Positions 1-10,738 of a stretch of 64,000 bases of DNA are shown here, in pieces. The notes under the pieces were generated by a model. That model was not told where the DNA came from and did not search any database. It was given only the letters and a program-made list of their open reading frames with translations. The stretch covers positions 36,374,001-36,438,000 of the forward strand of contig CM042032.1 of assembly GCA_023525975.1 (NCBI GenBank). Reading direction: 5' to 3'. The stretch comes from Smallanthus sonchifolius. Lineage: Eukaryota; Streptophyta; Magnoliopsida; Asterales; Asteraceae. Every line of letters starts with the position of its first letter. Positions within the stretch are counted from its first letter, which is position 1. The position numbers were made by a program, and so were the translations under genes.

Positions 1-1426
1 CCAAATGTGAAGACAAACACGCAGATCAAAAAGGTCTTTAACTAGGTTGTAATGTCAGGCTAGGGTTTAGGGTACGGATAGGGAATTTTAAGTGGCTAAG
101 GTGAAACCGGTCCTGACTAAAGAAATCACACAAATAAGAAACATGCTAACTAAAAGAAACTAGACTAAATCATGAGAATCTTTAATTCTCACCACTTATT
201 TTTTTGCGACACTCTATTTTTGTGATTTTTTTTCTTTTTTTTTATAAACTATCAACTGCAACTTTTTCTTTCTTTATTTTTCTTGCTATCATTAATTACA
301 CAAACTAAATTAGTCCAGACCAGTGACACGGGGTAAAAAATAAAAGGCTGCAAAGGCTAGGCGTGTATTAGTTGGGTTTTAGAAACGAAAAGGAATTGGG
401 CTCAAATGGGCTAATTAGGGGTTATTGTTCAGGTAGGGATAAACAAAAGAAAATGCTAAACAAAAAGGGCTGAATCCTAATGCCTTAGATCATTTCTGTG
501 TGTTTTTTAAACATAGGGTCCTGACACGTATCAAGATAATCAAGTTCTAACTAGACAAATCATGCAGGTAAAACACACATCAAACGAAAAGCAGTGAATA
601 TAAAATGAATATTAAAAGGCTCAAAATCTCACTGAAGTGTGATGAATCGGGTTACCAATACAAGTCATGCAAAATTATTACCGTCTAGTCTGCTAAACTC
701 TCCTACACACCCCAATTGATTTTATTACTGAAAACCCGACTAGTTGAAAACACTTAAGCTCGAATACTTGGAGTATATCGTGTTAAGGAAACGCAAACCC
801 ACACCCGACCGGCTTAAAACTCTTGGTTTACCTCACACAAAAACAGATCTTTTGTGTGCCCGGATATAAAAATAGTATGTGGAGCTCTCGGGACTTGAAA
901 AAACAACCAACTCTTTTTTATTGTCTTAAAAAATTTTTGATTTTTTTTTCAAATCTATTGATTTTCTGATTTTTTTAGCTAAATCTACAAAAAAAAAACC
1001 CTCCATCATCACACTTGAAATGCACAGTTTCCCTAATGTGTTCGGAAGAAAGATAAAAAGAAACTAAAAATAAAGAAGAACGAACATAAAAATTAAAAAA
1101 AGCAGAAATGAAAATCAAACTCCCTTGGTGATGATGGTACTCAGACGCGTGTGGAATATTCTGACTGTCAAGTTCAGCGCCATTTGTCATTCTATATACA
1201 ATACTACACAACCAAACATCTACATATAACAACATAATAGGAAGAAATACATAACTGCAATAGATAGAAAGAAAGTACAAAATACATGGGAAGAACAAAA
1301 TACAAGATACTTACCGATCACTACACTTGACCTGAATACAAAAACTAGCTACAAATACAAAAAAATATACACAGAGTACATAAACAGAAAAGTACAAAGA
1401 AAATAAATACAAACAACAAACCCGAA
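1..1426. other. AT-rich non-coding DNA, probably 3' region of the Athila-like element
   Basis: This stretch follows, on the minus strand, the stop codon that ends the Athila-like post-pol ORF at 1427-1429. It is rich in A and T runs and holds only short hydrophobic frames that match nothing I know. By position it should be the 3' untranslated region of the Athila-like element and perhaps part of its LTR, but I could not find a polypurine tract or LTR edge with confidence. The motif GGTCCTGAC appears near 108 and 516. Confidence 0.4.
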
Positions 1427-1493
1427 CTATGGTGGTGCTGACTGAGCAACAGGTGGGATGTGAAGGTGGTCAATGATGCGCTGCAGCATCCCC
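1427..1493 (-). pseudogene. C-terminal tail of the Athila-like post-pol ORF, cut off by the solo LTR
   Basis: The frame that runs leftwards through 12972-13302 on the minus strand continues here once the solo LTR and one TSD copy are disregarded, and it ends at a TAG at 1427-1429. The continuity of the frame across the insertion is direct evidence that the LTR landed inside a coding region. The segment adds roughly 20 codons. Function is unknown. Confidence 0.65.
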
Positions 1494-2292
1494 TGTCACA
1501 CCCCAACCGACGGCGGAATACGTTGGGGCGGGACATGAAAACTATTTAAAAGCTCATGATCAAACTAAATTTCAGAACTTTATTAAATTGAATTTAAGGT
1601 ACAAATACATTTTGTTTAAACAACAGAAGCTAACAATACATCCAATTTATTTGTCACTTGGTCCATAAGCTCCTATGTGATAAACTTGTACTTCAACATT
1701 TCCACCTGAAACATGTTTAAAATGAGAGGGTCAACTATAAATAGTTGGTGAGCATACATAGGTTTAGATATCTCATGTAGTTTTTGAATGGTTTATACAT
1801 TTCATATGACACATAGTAAATAAAGCATTTTATGAGACTCTATAGTTAAACTAGGTGCACAATCAAACCTTGTGACTAAGGCATAACACGCATGTTACAC
1901 TAATGTATTATCGGTAACAATCACCCTACCCGGGTGGGTTTGTCAGACACAATAGATCTATCAATGTTACCGTTGGCTTGTACTTAGTTAAGGATTGTAC
2001 GAGTGTGTCATGTATATGTAGTTCAACTCATAGCATTCAAGCACAAATTAAACAAATAGTCATAATGTAGAGTTGTATATGTTGTAATTGCAAATAGTTT
2101 CAACGAAAGTCATGTTTCACCCCAAAGTATGTAAAAATGAAAAAGGGGCTATGTAAACTCACTTGTATTAGTTATGTAGGTAACACGAGCAATAGGTAGC
2201 ACAAGTGATTTGCAAATCATAAATTTTAACCTAGAGTGAATAGTATGAATTGGAATTAATCACATGCATAAACGTCTAAGGCAAAGTCTAGG
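1494..2292 (-). repeat. Solo LTR S1, 3' portion (Ty3/gypsy type, minus strand)
   Basis: On the minus strand this piece ends in GGGGTGTGACA, the same terminus as the LTRs of element G2. It shares with them the GGTGAAAC and gene-free layout of the last 700 bases, so it is a diverged relative. The other half is at 10739-12971. Together they form an LTR of about 3.0 kb with ends TGTAACATCC and GTGTGACA. No primer-binding site follows the LTR end and no internal region is present, so this is a solo LTR. The flanking 5-mers TCCCC (1489-1493) and TCGCC (12972-12976) are a TSD with one mismatch. Bases 2288-2292 (CTAGG) are the TSD copy of element T1. Confidence 0.8.
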
Positions 2293-2388
2293 TGTAACAT
2301 CCTAAAATGGCGAGAAATAAAGTTAACGAGTTCAAGCGGGCCGAAGTCGGGCCGAGTCAGTCGCGAATCGGGCTTGGGGAGGTCTCCC

Positions 2389-2400
2389 CTACAAATAGCC
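2389..2400 (+). promoter_or_regulatory. TATA-like promoter element of the T1 LTR
   Basis: The sequence CTACAAATAGCC lies in front of a pyrimidine-rich segment and a GAGAGAGAAA tract, a layout typical of plant LTR promoters. Transcription would then start near 2420-2435, which places the palindrome array of this LTR in the RNA leader. The same box is present in the 3' LTR at about 9113-9125. No start site has been mapped. Confidence 0.45.
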
Positions 2401-2760
2401 TAAGGCCCTCATTGTTCTCCTCTTTACAATTCTAGAGAGAGAAAAACTATAGAGAGAGAAAGTGTCGGAATCGCACAAGATTGCACCCGCTCGTGTCTCT
2501 TGCACTCGTGAAGGAAACCTCCAAATCAGAATCGTCATCCGGGTAACCATTCGAGCCAAAACTGAGATTTTTGCTTAGGTTGGGTTTCCGGGTTTTCGGG
2601 TGAAAATATGACGTTTTTACGGATGAAACTTGAGAATAAGCTTGGGTTTAGTATCTGGAATGAAAACCAGTTGTTTTGACCAAAGAAAGTTAAAGTTTTG
2701 ACATAATCGAACCCAAATCCGAGAATTTCGGACTATTTGGGGAAGATGACTGCTGGTGCA

Positions 2761-2933
2761 GGCGAACTTAGCAAGTTCGCCTGTTAAGTTCGCTTGGTGG
2801 AGGCGAACTTATCAAGTTCGCCTGATTAAGTTCGCTTGGCAAGTTCGCTTGGCCAGGGTAAGCGAACTTATTAAGTTCGCCTATAAGTTTGCCTAGGCCA
2901 GTGGAAGCGAACTTAGGCATTAAGTTCGCCTAT
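2761..2933. repeat. Palindrome array GCGAACTT...AAGTTCGC in T1 5' LTR
   Basis: Several units of GCGAACTT followed after 2-5 bases (8 in the last unit) by AAGTTCGC lie in about 170 bases, with extra half-units. Each full unit can fold into a hairpin with a stem of 8-10 base pairs. The flanking base often extends the stem (AGGCG...CGCCT or AAGCG...CGCT). The same motif recurs in copia elements B and C elsewhere in this window. Confidence 0.9.
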
Positions 2934-4057
2934 GTCAGCTGTGTTAGGAATGTAACTTGGTTTAGATCTGATACGTGTATGATTAATTAATCCAGATCGT
3001 ATGCAACGCTCATCGGACCGCAGTTAGGACAGAACAGGACTAGCCGATCGGGTGAGTTCTATGTGCCCCCCTCTATGTTATGTGCAAATGATTTATAAAT
3101 ATTTTTTGGGCTGAGGTGTATACACTAAATGAATAAATGTTATGAATGCCAATGTGAACATACGTGATATATAAATATATGAAAATGAATTATGAACAAA
3201 GATTGAAACGTATGTTTACAAAGTATGAATGAAATCTTGCCTTATATTATATATATACTGCATGATATGAATATACATGAATTTTATGGATGCTTCGATG
3301 CTAACGATTACTACGGTAGACGGACGACCACGTGACTATCTTGCAACCGGGACAAAAACGTTCCTTCATCAGCAAGGAACTAAAAAGGGGCATAAATGGG
3401 CGGTCGAAGCAAATGCCAAATCATATGTAGAACGGTTGCAAACATGGTAGCACGTGGGAAACGGATACCTTCGGGTAGACGGGCGAAAAGGACGGCCTAC
3501 GACGGTAGGACAGTATGACGGACGGCAGAAGGTTGGCCGGACGGTTTTTTTTATGGCGGACGGTTTCTAGGACCGGACGAATCAAAGGGCTACGACGGTA
3601 GCTTCATGGCGTATGTCTTTGTGACATACGTAGTAAAAGACGGGTTGATCACCCATATGTGTACGACCAAATGAAAGTTAAGAAAAAAGTTAAGAATACG
3701 TATTTATGATCTTTATGTATAAACTTAAGAATACTTTTAAGGAAATAATGCTTATATCTAATCATTTTAAACTAAAACTCACCAGCGTTAGCTGACTTTT
3801 AGTATACATTTCAGGTAACAAAGAAAAGGGTCTGGCGAAGGCGTGAAGGTTACCCGGCTAAAGACTGACATCCCGATTTATGTTTTTGTTAAACACTGAT
3901 GTATGTGTTAAATGTTAAGACTTCCGCTGTAATGTACTCAAATGTGAATGATTTTGGCTGTTAATTGAATATGTTAAATTTAAAGTTCAGTATTGATGAC
4001 TTTGTTTATGAGTAAATCCAATAAGTGAGGTCACCCGGAAAAAGGGGCCTTACAAGT

Positions 4058-4070
4058 TGGTATCAGAGCA
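4058..4070 (+). other. T1 primer-binding site (initiator tRNA-Met)
   Basis: TGGTATCAGAGCA is complementary to the 3' end of plant initiator tRNA-Met and starts three bases after the 5' LTR end. Confidence 0.9.
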
Positions 4071-4409
4071 ATAGTTTGAGAGATTCAAACATCCCTAAAT
4101 GTCTGAACTCTAGCTGATTATGGGACCAACGCACGGGTGTCAGTCTGGGTAGCCAACGCCGATGCCATCACTGTAAGTAAGTACTAAAGTTCATGTTTGT
4201 AGATTGGAATAGATGCCTTAACTTAGAACCAATAGATGTCAATGTCTTGACCAATTTGAAGAGTTTGGAACCTGAAAAGCAATGTAAATTTCTAATCACA
4301 AACCGGTCACTGTAATTAAAAATTTACCTTGTTCGTACTGTTCTAAAACTATGATCTGAAGAAATGGAATTGATGTATTCCCTTTATAACTATCAGGAAA
4401 CTAGAAATT
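4071..4409 (+). other. T1 leader between primer-binding site and gag
   Basis: 339 bases without a recognisable gene. It presumably carries packaging and translation signals of the element; I see no clear structure in it. Confidence 0.6.
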
Positions 4410-5634
4410 ATGGCTGGTGGAGGAAGGACAGGACGCCGAGGCGGTCGTACTGGCCGAGTAGGTAGACCTCCACTGAATCCAAGACATCAAGAAGAAGAGG
4501 ATGTGCACACAGAAAACACTGAGAGCGTGCACCAAACTAATGTCACCCCAACTAGGGGCGACCATCAAGGGTCTCTACAGTTGGAACCCGAGGTCAAAGA
4601 TGATATTGCCCGTGAGGTCGTGCTCACTTTGAAGAATGTATTGCCTGACCTACTATCGGAGGCATTAAAGAAAATCAAGGAAGATGATGAAGGGAACAAT
4701 GAGGAAAAGGTATATGACAGCGATGGGGATAAAATAAAGGTGGGATCAAGTAAACGGGGGTGCATTTATAAAGGTTTTATGGATGGAGACCCACCCAAGT
4801 TTGATGGGAACAAGGACTCGGTGGCCACCCTCGAGTGGATCGAGAGGATGAACGCTGTCATCAACATCAGCGAGTGTCGATCCGACCAAGCTGTTAAGTA
4901 CGTTGCCCATTCTTTCACTAACGAAGCACTAAGTTGGTGGAGGAATGTTCAAAGAACTATGTCACCCAATGCTATCAACAGAATGACGTGGGAAGATATG
5001 AAAAAGCTTATAATCCAAAAGTTCTGCCCCTAGAATGAGATCGATCGTGTGGAGAACGAATTCTTGAACTTCAAAGCTGGCAACAAGACTCATCGCCAGT
5101 ATACTTCAAGATTCAATGAACTAGCTCAACTGGTACCCCACCTGGTAGAGACGGAAGAAAGACTGATTAAGTACTATGTGAAGGGCCTACCTCAAAGGGT
5201 CCGTGTTCATGTGAAAGCCAACCTACCCACGACCTTCGAGTCGGTAGTAAATCTGAGCGGAATCGTCTACGACGACTACGCCAATGAGGACCCGACACCT
5301 GAGACACAAAAGAGAAAGTGGGAGAACCCGTCTAGGGGCACCGGGAAAGGGAATGTGGTAGCTGAAATAAAGAAACCAAGGTTAGAGGAATATGAAACTT
5401 GCAAAGTGTGGAAAACGCCATTTTGGCGAGTGCCGCATCGGCACCACCATGTGTTATAAGTGCGGGAAGCCGGGGCACTTCTCTCGAGAGTGTTTAAAGG
5501 ATGTGAAGTGCCAAAGTTGTGGAAAATATGGACACCATACTAAGGATTGCTGGAAAACCGGGCAGTCCAGTTCGGGAAAGGGAAAGGAAGTTGCAAGGAA
5601 CAACCGAAGGCTAGGACTCGAGCCTACGCCCTGA
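4410..5634 (+). pseudogene. T1 gag (nucleocapsid/capsid), broken
   Basis: Starts at the ATG at 4410 with a Gly/Arg-rich N-terminus, then an acidic and charged region, then the plant retrotransposon gag domain (FDGNKD...WIERM and ALSWWRNV motifs). Two CCHC zinc knuckles of the form CX2CX4HX4C follow at about 5451-5555 (CYKCGKPGHFSREC and CQSCGKYGHHTKDC). An in-frame TAG at 5031-5033 splits the gag domain. The frame shifts by one near 5395 so that the knuckles are read in another frame, and it shifts back near 5590 into protease. Gag would form the virus-like particle and bind element RNA; this copy cannot encode it. Confidence 0.88.
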
Positions 5635-8600
5635 CTGAGGAGGAAGCAAGGGGAAACCCTGATGTCGTATCAGGTACGTTTCCAGTAAATGATGAACCTG
5701 CTGCTATCTTATTCGACTCTGGTGCTAGTAAAAGCTTTATATCCAATGCATTTAGTCGTAAACTAGATTGCACTAGCAACACCATAGTAAAGGCCTTTAG
5801 CGTACAAACTGCCGTTGGTAAAAATTCGGCAGTATTCCAAGTAACGGATGATTGTATCATAGAAATAGAGGGCCATAAGTTCCCCTCTAGATTATTCCTT
5901 TTCACTTTAGGAGGATTCGATGTAGTACTGGGTATGGATTGGTTAGCTGCCAACGAAGCCCAGATCATATGTAAACGCAAGAGGATACACCTCAAGGCTC
6001 CAAGCGGCACTCCAATTACGGTTTACGGGGATTGGAATTGCACGATGCCTAACATCATCTCGATGATCAAGGCTGGAAGTTATATGAGGCGCGGTTGCGA
6101 AGCTTATCTGGCGTACGTTATTGACGAAAGGATGAAAACAAAGGAACTCAAGGATGTACCCGTGGTGTGCAACTTCCCGGAAGTATTCCCCGGGGATCTA
6201 CCTGGATTACCACCCGATCGGGAAATAGAATTTCAGATTGACTTACTGCCAGGAGCTGAGCCCGTTGCCAAAGCCCCCTACCGATTGGCTCCGTCAGAAA
6301 TGAAAGAATTGATGTCTCAACTACAGGAATTAACAGAAAAAGGATTTATTAGACCAAGCATTTCGCCATGGGGCGCTCCGGTACTGTTTGTAAAGAAGAA
6401 GGATGGCAGCATGCGCATGTGCATTGACTACCGAGAACTGAACAAGAAGACAGTAAAGAACAAATACCCACTGCCTAGAATAGATGACCTCTTTGATCAA
6501 CTGCAAGGTGCGAGTTGGTTCTCAAAGATCGATCTTAGGTCGGGTTATCATCAGTTAAAGGTGAGAGAAGAAGATGTACCAAAGACCGCGTTTTGTACGC
6601 GTTGCGGGCATTACGAGTTTCTGGTAATGTCATTCGGGTTAACCAACGCACCAGCAGCGTTTATGGACTTGATGAATAGAATATGCCGACCGATGTTGGA
6701 TCGCTCAGTGATAGTTTTCATTGACGACATACTAGTTTATTCGAAGAACGAGGGTGATGACCACTGTCACCTAAGAGAAGTATTGGAAGTGTTAAAGCAG
6801 GAAAAGTTGTACGCAAAATTCTCCAAATGCGCTTTCTGGCTTAGGGAAGTCCAATTCCTAGGTCATGTGATAAACACGAAAGGCATCATGGTGGATCCTG
6901 CGAAGATTGAGGCAGTAAAGGAATGGAACATCCCGAAGACACTAACAGAGATACGAAGTTTTCTGGGATTGGCAGGCTACTATCGCAGGTTCATTCAAGA
7001 TTTCTCAAGAATTGCCTCGCCACTAACCAAACTGACACGGAAGGAAGTAAAGTACGAATGGGGACCAACCCAAAACAACGCGTTTGAGGAACTTAAAACA
7101 CGATTAACTCAAGCTCCAATCTTGACACTACCTGAAGGAAATGAAGACTTGGTAGTCTACTCTGACGCGTCGAGCCAAGGTCTGGGATGCGTACTTATGC
7201 AACGAGGAAAGGTAATTGCTTACGCCTTACGACAACTAAGGATTCACGAGGTCAACTACCCAACACACGATCTAGAGTTAGCAGCAGTAGTCTTCGCCCT
7301 AAAAATATGGAGACACTACCTATATGGAGTTAAGTGCACCATTTACTCTGATCATAAAAGCTTGAAGTACTTTTTCGAGCAAAAGGAATTAAATATGAGG
7401 CAAAGGAGGTGGCTAGAACTACTAAAGGACTATGATTGTGAGATACTGTACCATCCAGGCAAGGCAAACGTAGTAGCTGACGCCTTAAGCAGAAAGGAGC
7501 AATCTGATCCTATCCGGGTCAAGGCGTGTCAGCTGATATTAACGCCAGATTTGATGAGTGAAATATCAAAGGCTCAAGATGAAGCACTGTTAGAAAGAAA
7601 TATAAAACGGGAAAGAATAGTAGAAAAACAAGGGAATTTGGATGCAAATGCATACGGTGTACGAACTAGGTTTGGCCGGATGTGGATACCTAGGATTGGC
7701 GAGCTTAGAGCCAAAATACTCGATGAGGCCCATAAGTCTCGCTATTCTATCCACCCCGGGACAAACAAAATGTATCAAGACTTGAAGAAAGAGTACTGGT
7801 GGCCTGGCATGAAGAATGATGTAACTGAGTACATGAACAAGTGCCTAATTTGTTCACTAGTTAAGGCCGAGCACTAGAAACCATGCGGTAAAATGCAACC
7901 TCTACCAATACCGGAATGGAAGTGGGAGGAGGTTACGATGGACTTCATTACCAAGCTACCGCGAACAGCTAAAGGCAATGATACCATTTGGGTGATCGTT
8001 GACCGCTTTAACGAAGAGTGCTCACTTCTTGCCAATACGTGAGACTGCTTCGTCCGAAAAACTAGCAGAAGTTTTTATCAAAGAAATTGTGAGCAGGCAT
8101 GGTATGCCGGTGTCGATTGTGTCCGACCGGGATACTAGATTCATGTCAAGGTTTTGGAAGAAATTTAACGAAGCAATGGGCACTAGATTGAACATCAGCA
8201 CAACTTACCACCCTCAAACCGATGGTCAATCTGAAAGGACAATCCAGACCCTAGAAGACATGCTCCGGGCTTGCATCATCGACTTCGGTGGGTGCTGGGA
8301 CAGCCATCTACCATTGGCAGAATTTTCATACAACAACAGTTATCACTCGACGATTGGCATGCCACCATTTGAAATGTTGTATGGAAGGAGATGTAGAACC
8401 CCAATCTGTTGGGGGGAAATTGGGCAGAAGGATTTTGCAAGTCTTGAAGTGGTCAAAGCTACTTCCGAGAAATTTGATCAAATCAAGGCTCGAATGAAAG
8501 CCGCAAAAGACAGACAAAAATCATACGCGGATAAGAGAAGAAGGGATTTAGAGTTTCACGTGGGGGACATGGTACTGTTAAAGGTATCACCATGGAAAGG

Positions 8601-8979
8601 AATCATTCGATTCAGAAAACGTGGCAAACTAAGTCCAAGGTTTGTCGGACCTTTGATTTTAGCGAGAGTGGGTCAAGTTGCTTACAGACTCGACCTACCC
8701 GTTGAGCTTAGTGGAATACACCCTACGTTCCACGTGTCGCACTTACGCAAGTGCCTAGCTGACGACACAGCGCACATACCTTACGATGAAATCGAGTTGG
8801 ATAACAGTCTGAATTATGTCGAGGAACCAATAGCCATCCTTGACCGATCTTAGAAGCAACTACGCAACAAGTCAATCCCATTGGTCAAAGTTCAATGGAA
8901 GCACAGAAAGGGATCAGAAGCTACCTGGGAGAAAGAAGAAGAGATGCGGGAACTATACCCTCGGTTCTTTAACGCATAA
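5547..8979 (+). pseudogene. T1 pol: protease, RT, RNase H, integrase, chromodomain-like tail; broken
   Basis: One frame of 776 codons (5547-7877) holds the aspartic protease motif DSGA near 5715, RT with FIDD near 6718, RNase H (YSDASSQGLG near 7158) and the zinc-binding head of integrase (about 7750-7860). It ends at a TAG at 7875-7877. An extra T near 8008 shifts the frame, and integrase continues to a TAG at 8851-8853 with the catalytic-core motifs SDRDTRF and YHPQTDGQSERT. The same frame then runs on to TAA at 8977-8979 with a WE-containing chromodomain-like tail. The protein would copy and integrate the element. Two nonsense codons and one frameshift disable it. Confidence 0.9.
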
Positions 8980-8981
8980 CT

Positions 8982-8999
8982 GGTTTCGAGGACGAAACC
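8982..8999 (+). other. Inverted repeat just upstream of T1 polypurine tract
   Basis: GGTTTCG-AGGA-CGAAACC is a perfect 7-base stem with a 4-base loop, three bases after the pol stop. Element G2 has a matching hairpin with different but still paired stem bases at 28373-28391. Confidence 0.75.
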
Positions 9000-9003
9000 T
9001 TTT

Positions 9004-9017
9004 TAAGGGGGTAGACT
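9004..9017 (+). other. T1 polypurine tract
   Basis: The purine-rich run AAGGGGG followed by TAGACT directly precedes the 3' LTR and is the expected plus-strand primer. Confidence 0.8.
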
Positions 9018-10738
9018 TGTAACATCCTAAAAAGGTGAGAAATAAAGTTAACGAGTTCAAGCGGGCCGAAGTCGGGCCGAGTCAGTCGCAAAACGGGCTT
9101 GGGGAGGTCTCCCCTACAAATAGCCTAAGGCCCTCATTGTTCTCCTCTTTACAATTCTAGAGACAGAAAAACCGTAGAGAGAGAAAGTGTCGGAATCGCA
9201 CAAGATTGCACCCACTCGTGTCTCTTGCACTCGTGAAGGAAACCTCCAAATCAGAATCTTCATCCAGGTAACCATTCAAGCCAAAACTGAGGTTTTTGCT
9301 TAGGTTGGGTTTCCGGGTGAAAATAGTACGTTTTTAAGGATGAAACTTGAGAATAAGCTTGGGTTTAGTATCTGGACTGAAAACCAGTTGTTTTGAGCAA
9401 ATAAAGTTAAAGTTTTGACATAATCGAACCCAAATCCAAGAATTTCGGACTGTTTGGGGAAGATGACTGCTGGTGCAGGCGAACTTAGCAAGTTCGCCTG
9501 TTAAGTTCGCTTGGTGGAGGCGAACGTTCGCTTGGCAAGTTCGCTTGGCCAAGGGTAAGCGAACTTATTAAGTTCGCCTAGGCCAGTGGAAGCGAACTTA
9601 GGCATTAAGTTCGCCTATGTCAGCTGTGTTAGGAATGTAACTTGGTTTAGATCTGATACGTGTATGATTAATTAATCCAGATCGTGTGCAACGCTCATCG
9701 GACCGCAGTTAGGACAGAACAGGACTAGCCGATCGGGTGAGTTCTATGTGCCCCCTCTATGTTATGTGCAAATGATTTATAAATATTTTTGGGGCTGAGG
9801 TGTATACACTAAATGAATAAATGTTATGAATGCCAATGTGAACAAACGTGATATATAAATATATGAAAATGAATTATGAACAAAGATTAAAACGTATGTT
9901 TACAAAGTATGAATGAAATCTTGCCTTATATTATATATATACTGCATGATATGAATATACGTGAATGTTATGGACGCTTCGATGCTAACGGCTACTACGG
10001 TAGACGGACGACCACGTGACTATCTTGCAACCGGGACAAAAACGTTCATGCATCAGCAAGGAAATAAAAAGGGGCATAAATGGGCGGCCGAAGCAAATGC
10101 CAAATCATATGTAGAACGGTTGAAAACATGGTAGCACGTGGGAAACGGATACCTTCGGGTAGACGGGCGAAAAGGACGGCCTACGACGGTAGGACGGTAT
10201 GACGGACGGCCGAAGGTTGGCCGGACGGTTTTTTTTATGGCGGACGGTTTCTAGGACCGGACGAGTCAAAGGGCTACGACGGTAGCTTCATGGCGTATGT
10301 CTTTGGGACATACGTAGTAACAGACGGGTTGATCACCCATATGTGTACTACCAAATGAATGTTTAGAAAAAAGTTAAGAATACGTATTTATGATCTTTAT
10401 GTATAAACTTAAGAATACTTTTAAGGAAATAATGCTTATATCTAATCATTTTAAACTAGAACTCTCCATCGTTAGCTGACTTTTAGTATACATTTCAGGT
10501 AACAAAGAAAAGGGTCGGGCGAAGGCGTGAAGGTTACCCGGCTAAAGACTGACATCCCGATTTATGTTTTTGTTAAACACTGATGTATGTGTTAAATGTT
10601 AAGACTTCCGCTGTAATGTACTCAAATGTGAATGATTTTGGCTGTTAATTGAATATGTTAAATTTAAAGTTTAGTATTGATGACTTTGCTTATGAGTAAA
10701 TCTAATAAGTGAGGTCACCCAGAAAAAGGGGCCTTACA
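9018..10738 (+). repeat. T1 3' LTR
   Basis: 1,721 bases, the partner of 2293-4054. It is about 40 bases shorter, mainly because part of the palindrome array is missing. It ends at CCTTACA and is followed by the TSD CTAGG. Confidence 0.95.
9477..9622. repeat. Palindrome array in T1 3' LTR (shortened)
   Basis: Same GCGAACTT/AAGTTCGC units as at 2761-2933. A block starting inside the second unit is deleted, so GCGAA is joined directly to a later CGTTCGC half. A second short loss lies near 9580. Both end points fall within repeat units. Confidence 0.88.

Larger units (their letters stand above)
2293..4054 (+). repeat. T1 5' LTR
   Basis: 1,762 bases bounded by TG and CA, repeated at 9018-10738. 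It contains a TATA-like promoter, an array of GCGAACTT/AAGTTCGC palindromes (2761-2933), and a GC-rich ACGG-repeat stretch near 3310-3610 with many GGACGG and GACGGTAG motifs. It ends directly before the primer-binding site. Confidence 0.95.
2293..10738 (+). mobile_element. T1: complete Tekay-like chromovirus (Ty3/gypsy) with decayed gag-pol
   Basis: A full-length element of 8,446 bases. It has LTRs starting TGTAACATCC and ending CCTTACA, a primer-binding site matching initiator tRNA-Met, gag-pol in the order gag, protease, RT, RNase H, integrase and chromodomain-like tail, a polypurine tract, and a perfect 5-base TSD CTAGG at 2288-2292 and 10739-10743. It inserted in the solo LTR S1. The LTRs differ by scattered substitutions and by a deletion within a palindrome array, so it is older than G2. 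At least three in-frame stops and several frameshifts make it non-autonomous. The Tekay assignment rests on gene order, the C-terminal motif and LTR size. Confidence 0.93.

Noticed and set aside
975..1298. A 107-codon minus-strand frame with hydrophobic stretches
   Set aside because: It consists of low-complexity Phe/Tyr-rich sequence from an AT-rich region, with no recognisable motif and no relation to neighbouring frames.
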